The notes under the pieces were generated by a model, which was not told the DNA's origin, made no database searches, and saw nothing but the letters and a program-made list of their open reading frames with translations. Positions 11,831-24,400 of a stretch of 64,000 bases of DNA are shown here, in pieces. Source of the DNA: Vitis vinifera (taxonomy: Eukaryota > Streptophyta > Magnoliopsida > Vitales > Vitaceae). Where the stretch lies: NCBI RefSeq assembly GCF_030704535.1, contig NC_081810.1, forward strand, positions 1,922,501 to 1,986,500, given 5' to 3'. Position 1 is the stretch's first letter. Each line of letters opens with the position of its first letter. The translations under genes were made by a program, and so were the position numbers.

Positions 11831-13813
11831 ATGAGATCTACAACGCCTAAGGAATATCTTCATCAAATTAAATTTGATATGGAAAATTGCAAGTATAAGT
11901 TTTTATCTTTAGATTTATGTCATATTATGGTTTTGATTGCTATAGGTTTTCGTTATGTTAAATTTAAAGAACCTAATATTAGATATGCATGCATCCTACA
12001 AGATTCAAGGTCAAAGAATGAAGTAATTTGAAGTTCTTAGTAATCACTGCTAACAAGGTTACTATCATCATTGCCAAAAATATTCCCTTTGATCATTGTC
12101 AACAAGATCACTACCAGAATTTTTCATTTTGATTAACCAATCTTCCTTGTTATTGCTCAATCACTCTAATTTCTAAAATTCCTTCCTGGGCAGCATTCCT
12201 TAAACAGCCTTCCGACGTCTATTTTGATGCACTTGTATATATTGCCATGATTGAAATAAGTCTAAGTTGGAATACTTCTTAGTCCATTCTCTTATGCTTA
12301 TATTGTTCTTTTAATACTTGTTTACAAATTCGTCATCACTTGCCTTTCATTTGTCAAAAAAAGTCTTAACCATCTTATTTGAAAATTAATTAACTACATA
12401 CAACATCAAGCTAAACTTTTTTATATAATTCAAGTGATCACTTCAAATGCGGTTAAAACAAACACCAACTCTTAACGCGATCTTATAATTCGGTGCTTAT
12501 TTCTTAAGCCCAATATCATGTCAAGTTAACACAATCTCGACTTTTCTTCTCAAGTCAATACAATATCGAGCTTAGTTTTCAAGTCCAACATCAAATCTCT
12601 AACATATCTAATCATAGGGGCTAATACAATCCCAACTTGCTTGTTTTGCAAACCTAAAACAAAAAAATAGCTTTAATTTTATTAAAATCCAAATACAGCT
12701 CATGGGATTAAATACCTCAAAAAAATATCTTAGCAAAAATACAACCATCCAACTTATCATCAAAGGGACATTTGAAAGTAAGCACAAAAAGAAAAAAAAA
12801 AAGTGGTTTATAACTAAATTCCTTTCAACGTAATGATAAAATGCAAAGCAATTGTCATGTCTGACTGAGACCTGAGAAGCACAAGCAGACTCCAGGACAA
12901 AATCCAATCAACGCAATCTGCTAGATGAAGGACCAATGAGATTAAAGATCCAACCGATTGATCAGTATCATCCAATGAGGTGGGACATCTTACTGTTCAT
13001 CACGTGGTGTTTTTGGCCTTCATGATGGACCACCTAACCATGGCTCCATCCCATTTTGAAAGAATATTGGACCACACATCTTGTGATTTCATTTATCATA
13101 GAAAATATATGAAAAGAAATATATGGGTTGATTCATTGTATTCAAATTACGTCTTTTTTCTCTGTATGAAATCCAAGAAATGGAATCCACAAGTTCTTCC
13201 CATGTTCCACACATCTTGGTTGGCATCATCTTCAGAAGGAAACAAGAGCAATAAATCCTAGAAAAACGTGGAGAAAATATTTTCAAATCCATAACTAAGA
13301 AGAAAAGTTTATCACGTAATTTGATTTGAAACATTTGAATGGACGATTTTTAAAAGTTCTTTTGAGAAAAAAAATCCAAACAAAAATCGTTTTTTCAAAG
13401 AGATGATTTTTTTTTTTTAACTATAGGTAAAATTTGTCTTTTGAAGAATTAATTTCTAAAATTTTTTTTAAAAAAAAATCCAAAAAGCCATGTTTGAAAT
13501 AATTTTTTAAATATTAATTATAAATAGCATTTGAAAATTAAACATAATTTTTTAGAGCATTTGATATTTTAAATAAAATTTTGAATCATAAAATTTAAAT
13601 TTTTTTAATGTGATGTATCCGTCTCGTAAAAAATATGGACACTTGTATTTTTCCTTACATATAAAATTATAGTTGTTTATAAAAATAATTTAAAATACAC
13701 TTTCTAGATGTAAAATTCAAATAATTCCACATTAATAATTACTTTTAAGTTTATTAATAATACAAATTAAGTTTATTTTTTACACTATTAAAATATTAAG
13801 AATGATATTATGA
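11831..13813. other. Intergenic sequence, degraded repeats, no gene seen
   Basis: Includes the 12037-12168 direct repeat of 9942-10090 and long low-complexity stretches. No reading frame here has gene-like composition or recognisable similarity. Confidence 0.45.
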
Positions 13814-14252
13814 GGGTGTTTGATAAAATTTAATATTTAATATTTAATAATTTAAATTGATTTTAAGTTAAATTATAATTAAGTTATTGATTTAAAATGT
13901 ACTATTTAATTCTTATTTTAATTATTAAGGTTGTATGATAAAGTTAACTTAAAATTTATTCTAAATCATCAAATTGATATATTTATTTTCAAAAATTATA
14001 ACTAAGGAAAAAGAGGTTGAGTAACAATGAAGGACATGAAATAACAAAAAAAATCATATAGGTAATTAAGATAAATAAATGTAAAAATATAAAATAAAGA
14101 TGTTGATTTAAAAGCAAAATAATTATTTTTACTTATTATTTAAAATTATTTTTAATTTTAACTCATACTGTTAAATTATTTTACTATACTTAATTATTTA
14201 AATTAAGTTATTAAGTTACTTTAAGTTATTAAATTGATTTTTCAAACATCCA
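13814..14252. repeat. MITE-like AT-rich element, family A copy 2
   Basis: Starts GGGTGTTTGATAAAATTTAA and ends TTTTTCAAACATCC, imperfect terminal inverted repeats of about 13 bp. The interior is collinear with 4118-4545. I could not fix a clear target-site duplication, so the superfamily is not assigned. Confidence 0.6.
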
Positions 14253-14738
14253 CTAATTCTAAGGAATAGAGTCATATAATATGGTATATTGATAATGCAA
14301 GAACTTAAATTGTTTGTCAAAAGACCATCAATGTATATCAAGTGTAAATTTTGTAATAAAATAATATTAGTAAAATTTGTCATCCATAACCCCTCATAAA
14401 GTAAGGATATTTTTTAAAATAATTCTAATTGAGAACCATTTTAAAAATAGTTCTGAATTATTCAAGAATTAAATACAAATAATGGTTTATTATATATTTA
14501 TATACAAAGTAAAAGTTCAATTATTGTTAAGAATACTACATAAAATAATTGAAAATATCCTAAATTAATTTATTCTAAAAAATAAGTAACCTGTAAAATA
14601 AATTATTAATAAAGCTATTTTCCATCAAAAATTTGGAAAATTGTTTTCTAATATAAAGAAATTATTTTTTAAAAGAGTATTCAAACCAACTTTAAATCCC
14701 AATGTTATATTTGTTAAGGGAGCATGATATTCATATTT

Positions 14739-15325
14739 AACCTAAATCATGTAAATTTAAAGCCTTAGGAAAATTAATAAGTCAATATAGTATCAGAACT
14801 CTTGATAAGAGGTCTCGAGTTAGACAAATTTTCTATAATTTATATTTCTCAAATTTGTAAGTCGGATACCGAATTCAAATTCTATTTCTCCTCCAATTTG
14901 TAATTTTGAAAATCCGTAAAATACACATATCTTGTTTGCTGGTTTAAGATTAATTTCATTCATCTTTTATATTTTAGTTAAATACATTTAATTTTTAAAG
15001 GTTTAAAATTTCATCATACACTATTCTTAACCTAAATCATGTTAACTTAAAACTTTAGGAAAATTGATAGGTCGATACAATATCAGAACTTGATTTGATA
15101 AGAAGTCTCAAGTTAGACTATTTTTCCATAATTTATATTTCTCATATTTGTAGATTGGATATCGAATCTCAAATTCTGTTTCTCCTCCAATTTGTAATTT
15201 TGAAAATCCGTAAAATACACATGTCTTATTTGCTGATTTAGAATTAATTTCATTCATCTTTTATATTTTAGTTAAATACATCTAATTTTTAAAGGTTTAA
15301 AATTTTATTATACAGTTATTCTTAA
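14739..15325 (+). repeat. Direct tandem duplication, about 290-bp unit
   Basis: AACCTAAATCATG begins at 14739 and again at 15029, and the whole following ~290 bp is repeated with scattered differences; the block TCTCCTCCAATTTGTAATTT is identical in both. Each unit carries a GTATCAGAAC motif resembling TGGTATCAGAGC, the initiator-tRNA-Met primer-binding sequence of many plant retroelements, so the unit may be retroelement-derived. No coding content. Confidence 0.85.
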
Positions 15326-17707
15326 AGAATTGAGAGATGAAAAATCAAAATAAATTTTTATTTAATATTATATATAATCGAGATAAAATAAAATCATCTC
15401 CGATTCTAAAAATTTTCTCAAATTTATCCTAAATTGGGTTACATTTTTCTCAAATTCGTTCTATTTAGGTGAGATCCGGCAAGGGGTGGCCAAAAAAAAA
15501 AAATTGCCTTCTGGAAGGACATGAATTATCTTGGAGGTGGGACCACCTTGCCCTCTCGTCGTTTGTGGATGGTCTCACCGTTTATGGATTGAAAGGAAAG
15601 TTACATCACAATATACAAATCACGCGCTCTTAGAGAGGGGAATCTTTGTGTCACATCAGAAAATAACCATCTTATCTTACCCACTTGTTATCCATCGACA
15701 CGTGTTGTACTATCGGACTTGAAATATGTTTAAAACGTTTTTGATTTTGACAATAAAAAACACAAAAAAAAAAAAAAAAAAGGTTTGATAAGGAGTTGAG
15801 AAAAAAAAATTCCTTTTCTTGAAATAAAAAATAAGGGAACGTTTTTTGAAAATTATTTTTTAATTTTTATAGAATAAAAATTTGTTTAAAAATCTAAAAT
15901 ATTTTTAATTATGTTTTAAAAATTATTTTTATGTATAATATTTTATTTTTAATTATTTCATATATTTATATAATTATTTTTTAAAACAATCATAAACAAA
16001 TAATAGAAAATAATTAAAAAAATATTATCTAAAATTGCCTCATAAAAACATAAAACATGAAATAATTTTTTGTTGTCAAATATAATTTTTTTTTGTTTAA
16101 AAGAATATAAATTGTTCTAAAAATAGTTATCAAATTAGTCCTAAGATATTTTTTAAAAACATCACTTGTTTTTTTATTATCATTTTATAAAATAATTATA
16201 TAAATATAAAAAAATAATTAAAATAAAAATATTACAGATAAAAATTATTTATAAAACATCAAAAATATTTTAAATTCTCAAATAAATTTTTATTTTACAA
16301 AAAACATCGTACAATAGTTTTTAAAAATTATTTTTATTTTTTGAAAGAATTTACCGATCTTAATAATTTTCAAAGAATTAATTTTATTCCTTGATATATA
16401 AATATGCTAAATCATCATTAATTTTAAATTTCATACCCTTATAAATATAACTTTTTCTTATAAAGTTTAATTAATAAATTTTATTTTCTAAAAAATAAAT
16501 TTTATAGACAAAATACATATAAAAAGTTACTTATTAATAAAATTTGAAACTCACACTAAATCCCATAATGATGTAAATGAAATTAACTCTTATTTACGAA
16601 GGATTGGAGTGTATGTTATTTTATATTTATGAATTTAAAAATATGTTTTTGTTTTTGTTTTGTGATCAAACTATTTGAATATTTGGAAACATTTACCTTC
16701 AAACATTGTTTTTTAGTATTTAAAGTGCTTTTCAAATTTTATTGTTAATTAATAATTTCTTTTATTTTTAATAAAAAACCCTAATATATTGACAATACCC
16801 AACAAACAAAAGACACCATTCAAGCACATGTAAAGGGAGATATGGGGAGACCAACATGATAAGAAAGTGAACAATTTTAGCTGTCCAACCCCACATCATC
16901 AATGAAGTCAATAATATTATGCTTAAATTTATTGAGTTGTGCTTGCTTTCTTCAATGTATAAAATAATTTTTATTTTGAAAAATATTAGACGGTGTGGTG
17001 AATTTGATAGAAAAAGTAAAAAAATAATAATATGGTGATTGAATTCTTTTGTAACAAAAATGTGACACTTTGACATTGTTTAGAATTCCTAGCCTAAAAT
17101 TGAGTTGGGTCTATTGGGCCCAAACCATAATGCCCGCAACCTAAAACTTCAAAACCCAAAGTTGAAACCTCATTTTATAAAACACGGTTTCAAAATTTTA
17201 AAATTTAAAAATAAAAGTGCAATCAAAGATATCCCAAATTATCGGAGGATTCTACATCTACATAAATTTTAGGATTTACGTTGTTTGGTCGCTAAGAATG
17301 GAAATGAAACAAAAGTCAAGAAAACAAATTAAGAGTATGTTTGTCAATGGTATTGAAAATATTAAAAATGTATTTTAAAACTATCGTCAAATATATTCTA
17401 AGTTTTATGTTAGTTTATAAATTGAACGGGTTAATTTGGGTTGATAGCTAACTTAAGCTCAATCCAAAACAAGAAACATTCTACTCAATTTCAATCCAAC
17501 TCAACTTGTATAGTGTCTAAGTGATAAGTATAGAGTTGAATCTAATTTTCATAGAACATGAAAACATTTTCTTTTATCTTATTTTCGTTTATTTTTTTCT
17601 GGAAGCATTTTTCAAATTATAAAGTAGAGCAAGCGGTTGCCGCCTTGTTTAACAAGCCTTCCAAAGGGCGTGAGTGTTATTATCATTTACTTTCTCTGAG
17701 GGTATTG
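15326..17707. other. Intergenic sequence upstream of the PPR gene, with a MITE-like stretch
   Basis: 15834-16143 resembles the family B elements (TTTTTTGAAAATTATTTTTTAA at one side, AAATAGTTATCAAATTAG at the other, with A/T-rich filling). The rest is AT-rich with no supported gene. 17283-17300 and 17708-17723 carry TTTGGT-GCT-AGAA-type motifs. Confidence 0.45.
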
Positions 17708-17829
17708 TTTGGTAGCTGAGAAAATAGGCGAAACAGGAAACAAATAGTTGACAAAACAGAAAAACAGAAACCCAAATTTGTGTTGTTATTGTCGGCAATC
17801 AATCAGAATTTCAGGAGTAGCTCTTTGAA

Positions 17830-20133
17830 ATGAAAAGATGCTACTCCACCTTCAAAAAACCGTTAAATTCAAACCAGCTACAGCTCTTTTCACTTGAGTC
17901 CTGCAAATCAATGAACCAAATCAAACAAACCCATGCGCATTTGATCACCACAGGGCTCATCCTACACCCGATCACAGCAAACAAACTCCTCAAAGTGTTG
18001 ATAGCTTCGAGCTTTGGCTCTCTCTCTTATGCCCACCAATTGTTTGATCAAATTCCTAAACCCGATGTCTTTATTTACAACACCATGATCAAGGCTCATG
18101 CAGTTATACCCACTTCTTCGCATAATTCCATGAGAATATTCCTATCCATGGTCCGGGTTTCGGGCTTTTTGCCCAATCGATACACGTTTGTTTTTGTTTT
18201 CAAGGCGTGTGGTAATGGATTGGGGGTTTTGGAGGGGGAACAAATTCGGGTTCACGCCATTAAAATTGGATTGGAGAGCAATTTATTCGTTACCAATGCG
18301 ATGATAAGAATGTATGCGAATTGGGGCCTGGTTGATGAGGCTAGAAGGGTGTTTGATTGGAGCTTGGACCAGGATTTATACTCTTGGAATATTATGATTG
18401 GTGGGTATGTTGGGTCGGGTGAAATTGGTCGAGCTAAGGAAATGTTTGATGAAATGAGTGAACGGGATGTGGTGTCATGGACTACTATAATTGCCGGTTA
18501 TGTTCAGGTATAACACTGGAACCTGGTTTTACCTTTCATTCATTCACTGCCTGAATTGTGTCTCTTTTTCTCTTTGGCGAATGCTACACAAGTTGGCTTT
18601 CCATTTTTTAGGTTATGCGGGAATTTCTTTTCACCATGCCTATTGTTGTGTTACTGATTTTAACCATGCTTTTGATGCATCAACAGAAAGAGCAACGCTA
18701 TTCACTTCGAAAATACTCTGTTTGGCTTCTATAAATGCACATGGTGGTTAAATATCTATGATTTCGAATAAAATTTTATAGCTCAATAAGTGTGTCAAAG
18801 AAGCAAACCAAAGAGCCTCTTTGGTAAAAATCTCATTTTTGTAAAAGGAAATGAGCAGTTGTTGAAGTTTCATAACATGGAATATAGTTTCCATTCAACA
18901 ATGGAGAACATTTTTTGACAAAACTTTTACCTTTAGGTAGGTTGTTTTAAGGAGGCTCTGGATCTCTTCCATGAGATGCTGCAAACAGGTCCCCCACCAA
19001 ATGAATTTACCTTGGCAAGTGCCCTTGCGGCCTGTGCTAATTTAGTGGCATTGGATCAAGGAAGGTGGATACATGTTTACATTGACAAGAGTGAGATCAA
19101 GATGAATGAGCGATTGCTTGCTAGTCTCCTAGACATGTATGCAAAGTGTGGAGAGATTGACTTTGCTGCAAAAGTTTTCCATGATGAATATGGTCTGAAA
19201 CTCAAGGTTTGGCCTTGGAATGCCATGATTGGTGGATATGCTATGCATGGGAAATCCAAAGAAGCAATTGATCTTTTTGAACAAATGAAGGTTGAGAAGG
19301 TTTCTCCTAACAAAGTCACATTTGTTGCATTATTGAATGCTTGCAGCCATGGAAAATTGGTTGAGGAGGGAAGAGGTTACTTTAAATCGATGGCAAGTTC
19401 TTATGGGATTGAGCCAGAAATAGAGCATTACGGGTGTATGGTGGATCTACTTGGGCGTTCTGGGCTCTTGAAAGAGGCAGAGGAGACTGTATTCAATATG
19501 CCAATGGCTCCTGATGCTACTATATGGGGGGCACTACTCGGTGCTTGTAGGATTCACAAAGATATCGAGAGGGGACAAAGAATAGGAAAAATCATTAAAG
19601 AATTGGATTCTGACCATATTGGTTGTCATGTTCTACTGGCTAATTTGTATTCTGCATCTGGGCAATGGGATGAAGCAAAGGCTGTGAGACAGAAAATTGA
19701 AGTTAGTGGTAGAAAGAAAACCCCAGGTTGTAGCTCCATTGAGTTGAATGGAGTGTTCCATCAGTTCCTCGTTGGAGATCGGTCTCACCCCCAAACTAAG
19801 CAGCTCTATTTGTTCTTGGATGAGATGACTACTAAGTTAAAGAATGCTGGTTATGTTCCTGAATTTGGAGAGGTGTTGCTTGACATTGATGATGAGGAAG
19901 ATAAGGAGACGGCACTATCAAAGCACAGTGAGAAGTTAGCTATTGCTTTTGGGTTGATCAATACACCACCTGGAACCGCAATACGCATAGTGAAGAACTT
20001 GAGAGTCTGTGCAGACTGCCATGAAGCAACAAAGTTCATCTCCAAGGTCTATAAACGGGAAATAATTGTCAGAGACAGGATTAGGTATCACCACTTCAAA
20101 GATGGATTCTGTTCTTGTAAAGATTACTGGTGA
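17830..20133 (+). CDS. DYW-class pentatricopeptide repeat protein
   Basis: An RNA-binding organelle editing factor: PPR repeats read the transcript and the DYW domain is a cytidine-deaminase-like unit acting in C-to-U editing. Exons 17830-18507 and 18937-20133, joined at phase 0 (GGTTATGTTCAG, then GTAGGTTGTTTT), give 624 aa; the first exon would otherwise hit a stop two codons into the intron. PPR repeats run from about residue 30 to 440 (VFIYNTMIKAH, DLYSWNIMIGGYV, DVVSWTTIIAGY, VWPWNAMIGGYAMHG), then E/E+ motifs and a full DYW domain. The deaminase signature is present: HSE at 556-558 and CADC at 584-587, ending in DYW at 622-624. The N-terminus (MKRCYSTFKK) could be a mitochondrial presequence. 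An AATAAA lies at 20370-20375. Target site unknown; similar to the At3g62890/At5g66520 type from memory. Confidence 0.92.
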
Positions 20134-20375
20134 AGACATACAAAAGGATGTCAGTGCTCCTCCATACATAACCTGGGAAAGTTTGGTTGAGGACACGACA
20201 AGCTAAAAAACACATGTGGTTGCAGAGATGGCTATCTGTTGAGACTGTTTTTGCATTGGCTCTCACTTAAGGAGTTGAATTCAAGTTGGTCATCAGTGAA
20301 GCAGATCATTCTATTCAAATTTTAGCCGAGGGAGCTACTTCGAGAAGTTAGGTAGCAGATCCTGAAACCAATAAA

Positions 20376-21349
20376 GAATAGACCCTGAAGCAGGCAAGCG
20401 AGAGCACGGTTGTGATCGAGAATTATTTGGTGCATGAAACATACCATATATGTGTTCGATATCATTTATTTTCATGTTGAGTTCCAAATCTTCTCAAGTA
20501 TTCTTTTTCTTCTTTCAAACAGAGAAGAAACTGGTATCTGTTACCTTTGCCAATTCTGGAATTATGTGTATGTGGGCTTTTCTCCTTGCTGCCCAAATTC
20601 TGTGTTCTGGTCTCCAAAATGTTGATGGTTTATTTCACCCTTTGCCTTGCAGTTTGAAGTTCTGGATTCTTAGCATTTTTAATCTTTGGTTCATTTTTCT
20701 CTGTGTTTTCTTTTCTTTTCCTTTTTGCCAAATGGTCATACCAAAAGCCTCTTTCACCTAATTAAATCACCTGAAATGAGCCCATAGACTAGCATCTTCT
20801 GAATAAGTGCAGCTGATCCCTCTCCTCCTGCTGTTCCCCTGCCCCATCAGTCACCTTTCTGGGTTTAAAACCCCCTTTTCTCCAACTCCTGTAATTTCTA
20901 TTTATCTTTGAGCCAAAAGTGAACCCATCTTCTCCATGACTGGGGAACCATCTTCTTCCCTCAAATCATCAAAATAAAAAATTGGGTTTCCCATTGAGAA
21001 ACCAGAGCAAAGAGGGACCCTCTACAATGCTGAATTTGAAGTAGTATATTAAAATAATAATTCATTTAAAATTTATTTATTTCTTTTTCTCAATCTTTTT
21101 GGAAATAAAAGATAATCTAAACAATTTTTTATTCTAATTTTTTTAATATTCAAATATATATAAACTCCATTTAATTTTATTTTCCCCACGGCTTTTAATT
21201 AAAAATTCAAATAAAATATTCTGTAAAAAATGATATGAAAATTAAATGCATTCATAATTCTAAAAAAAAATGTTTTTTTTAACAAATAATTTAAGAATAC
21301 AGGAGTTAGACACTTTCGTTTTTTTATTACAATTTTTTTTTGAAAATCC
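20376..21349. other. PPR 3' flank and AT-rich spacer before TOP6B
   Basis: Pyrimidine-rich sequence (20640-20900) followed by A/T tracts. Short frames here have no gene-like features. No RNA gene recognised. Confidence 0.5.
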
Positions 21350-21357
21350 GCGCCAAT
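21350..21357 (-). promoter_or_regulatory. E2F-consensus site upstream of TOP6B
   Basis: The minus strand reads ATTGGCGC, which fits the plant E2F consensus WTTSSCSS, 133 bp upstream of the TOP6B ATG in an otherwise AT-rich flank. Topo VI is required for endoreduplication, so S-phase control would make sense; function is inferred. Confidence 0.45.
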
Positions 21358-21489
21358 CGTCTACGGACGACACCACCGTGGAGCCGAGCTCCAGTTCTGT
21401 AGCTTTATTCCTTGTTTGGCAAAACCCCCAAACCCTAAAAGCCCAAAGTCCTAGCTCTTTTTTCTCGGGTGAATTTTCTCGGCATTTCC

Positions 21490-24400
21490 ATGGAAACTGG
21501 GGGTAGCAGTGAAATCCCTACTGAGCCAAAGAAGACCAAATCCAAGACAGCTAGAAAGCCCAAAGAAAATCCTCTCAAGCAGAGTAAGTCTTTTATTCTA
21601 ATTCTCATTTATTTTGCTTTTGCAGAGTGTTTGGTTCCTGATAAAATAGGGAGGGAAAAAAGGAAACTGTTTATCTAGTTGTAGCTTGCTGGAAATGTTT
21701 CAATAGTAAGAAAAATAGAAATCCAAAATAGAAATTTCGCATGTTTTGTTTTTCTCTGTTTTCCCGGCAACCAAACAGAAGTTGTAGATTCTGTTTGAGT
21801 AACTGTTTTTCTTCTTGTAGAATCTCCCGCGGAGTTCTTTGCAGAGAACAAGAACATTGCTGGATTTGACAATGTAAGTTCCATACTCAGATTTGAATTT
21901 TATTTTTATTTTTTAGTTCTATAAATGTTTTAGTTCCAAAATATGTGTTTTGATCTCTGTGTAAGCTTGTTTGTGTAATATCACTTCGAGAATCAAATTT
22001 GGGGATTGTATGAGGAATGATGCAAAACTTTTGTTAAAATTCTGCAAGTAGTCATGACTGAAAATCATTTGGTGGTATCACAATTATTTGGAGGCGGCTG
22101 GGCCAAATCGAGGTCAGATTAGGTTGGAAAACAATTCTTTGTATAAAAAAATGAAGAGTGTGATGTTGGATGGCAGTGATAGAATTAGGCAACTATTTGC
22201 CAAATTTGTGTTGTGTATTGAATAATGGAATCACTGTGTTCGCTGATTGTAACCATTCAAACGCGCCCAAACTAAATTCATAAGAAAACTTAGTTGAAAA
22301 TTTCTGCTGTGAATTTAGTCACAATTCCATAAAGGCAAATAATAGGAAAAAGTCACTAAGTTCAGTTGTGTTATTGAGTAAGATAAGAATTTGTTGAAAT
22401 TTCAGCTAAATATTAGAAAAACTTAGAATGAAGGAACCAAGTTGGAACAGTCAGATTTAAGGGAAAATTTTTGGTCATAGATAAAATGCATGTATAGAAA
22501 TGGGTTTTTTTTCCTTCCTTTTGTTTTAATGTTTAATTCACTCATTGTGTTTTTCTGATTCAGCCAGGAAAAAGTCTTTACACAACTGTGAGAGAACTTG
22601 TTGAAAATTCGCTCGATTCTGCAGAATCCATCTCTGAGCTTCCTGAAGTTGAAATAACAATGTGAGTTTTTAAGTTTATGCAAAAGGAAATTGTGAAATT
22701 CATGTGAATTATGCATGGTAGCTTAGATATATGGAAGACTTCACTATGTATATCTAGCAGTTGTTATCTCTTGACGCTATAAATATTAAATATGCATCAT
22801 TATTTCTAATGACTTGGTTATTGTAGTGAAGAGATAGGGAAGAGCAAGTTCAATTCCATGATTGGTCTTGTTGATCGAGAACGTATTGATGAGGAGCTGT
22901 ATGATGATTTTGAGACGGCTAAGGCTCGTGAGGTGTGCATGTTTTTGTGGGTTCATTTTTTTTTTTTTTGTCAGAGTATTTGGTTGAATTTTGAGATTCC
23001 CCTACTGAGCTTACATGTCTGGTGAAAAGTCTTGCTTGAATTGCAGTTGTTTCTGGTTCATTGTTGATAATGCATTGCATGTGTAGTTGCTTTATGGGTA
23101 ACCGGACTTGTTTTACTGGAGGATAGAGTAACCATGTAACATGAACGGCTGCAGCTGATGTACATTATTTTCATACGCAGTCCTCAAGTTCATTTTGTGG
23201 CATTTCTTTTGGTGCCTTGTAGAAACGACTAGCCAAGGAAGCTCGTACTCAAGAATTACAAGCAAAAAATGCTGCCCTTGGGAAGAAAGTTAAAGAGCCC
23301 CAGGCTTCCAAGGGCATGAAGGGTCGAGGGGAGGCCTCATTTTACAGGGTGACTTGTAAGGTGTGATTCACTTTCCTTCTCGGCCTTCTTCCAGTGTGCT
23401 ATTGCTTTATGAGTGTTGCCATAATTTTTGTGGTTTCATTTATCTATTTATATAACAATTGGACATAAGCCAATTCTGAACTGTTCTCTATAGGTTGAAC
23501 TCAGGACTGTAATCTCTTTTCAATGTAGGACAATGGAAGAGGAATGCCACATGATGACATCCCAAATATGTTTGGACGAGGTTTTAAAGTGACTTGCTTG
23601 ATCCAGTTTCTGTTTTGTACACTTTTGTTTACTCATGAGTTTGAATAGTTGTCTTGAACCATAGATATGATACTTCTTTGCAATGTCTGGAATTTATAGT
23701 AGTAAATGTTGCAGCTAGGGAATTTCTAAGTTTTAGGGTTGATATAAGAGTGTGCATCCATGCAGTTTTGTCCGGGACAAAATATGGCTTGAAGCAGACA
23801 CGTGGAAAGTTTGGGCTCGGTGCAAAGATGGTAACACATTGTTTTTACAATTGGTGTAGCTTTGAGTTTTGAAATAACCATCATTTCCAATATAGAAGAA
23901 CTGTTTTCCTCTGGCAATACCCAAGTCTAACTTCCCTTTTCTTGTATCCAGTCATTTTTTATGAAGTGTTGTGCAAATGAAGCTTTTTGAATTGTGTGGT
24001 AGAAGCTAGGCATTGAGTTTATTTTCATAATCTGATTCTAGGATTCTTTTTTTGATAACTATATTATAGAATACATGGAAATTTGATGAAACTTGCACTT
24101 ATGCAGGCATTAATTTGGTCTAAGATGAGTACAGGACTTCCTATAGAGATTTCATCATCAATGAAGGGCCAAAGTTATATTTCATTCTGCCGGCTAGATA
24201 TAGATATTCATCGGTATGATATGAAATTTAGAAAAATGTAGAAGGCTGTACACTTAGAAATGATTAATCATTGTTGCATGCATTCATATATTTATCTATC
24301 CATATAGGACTTATAGGGGGATATCTTATGTCAAGAACATATGATCAGCATTATTATATAGTACCCGGGTGAATTCTATGGTTTAATTATTATCTACTTA

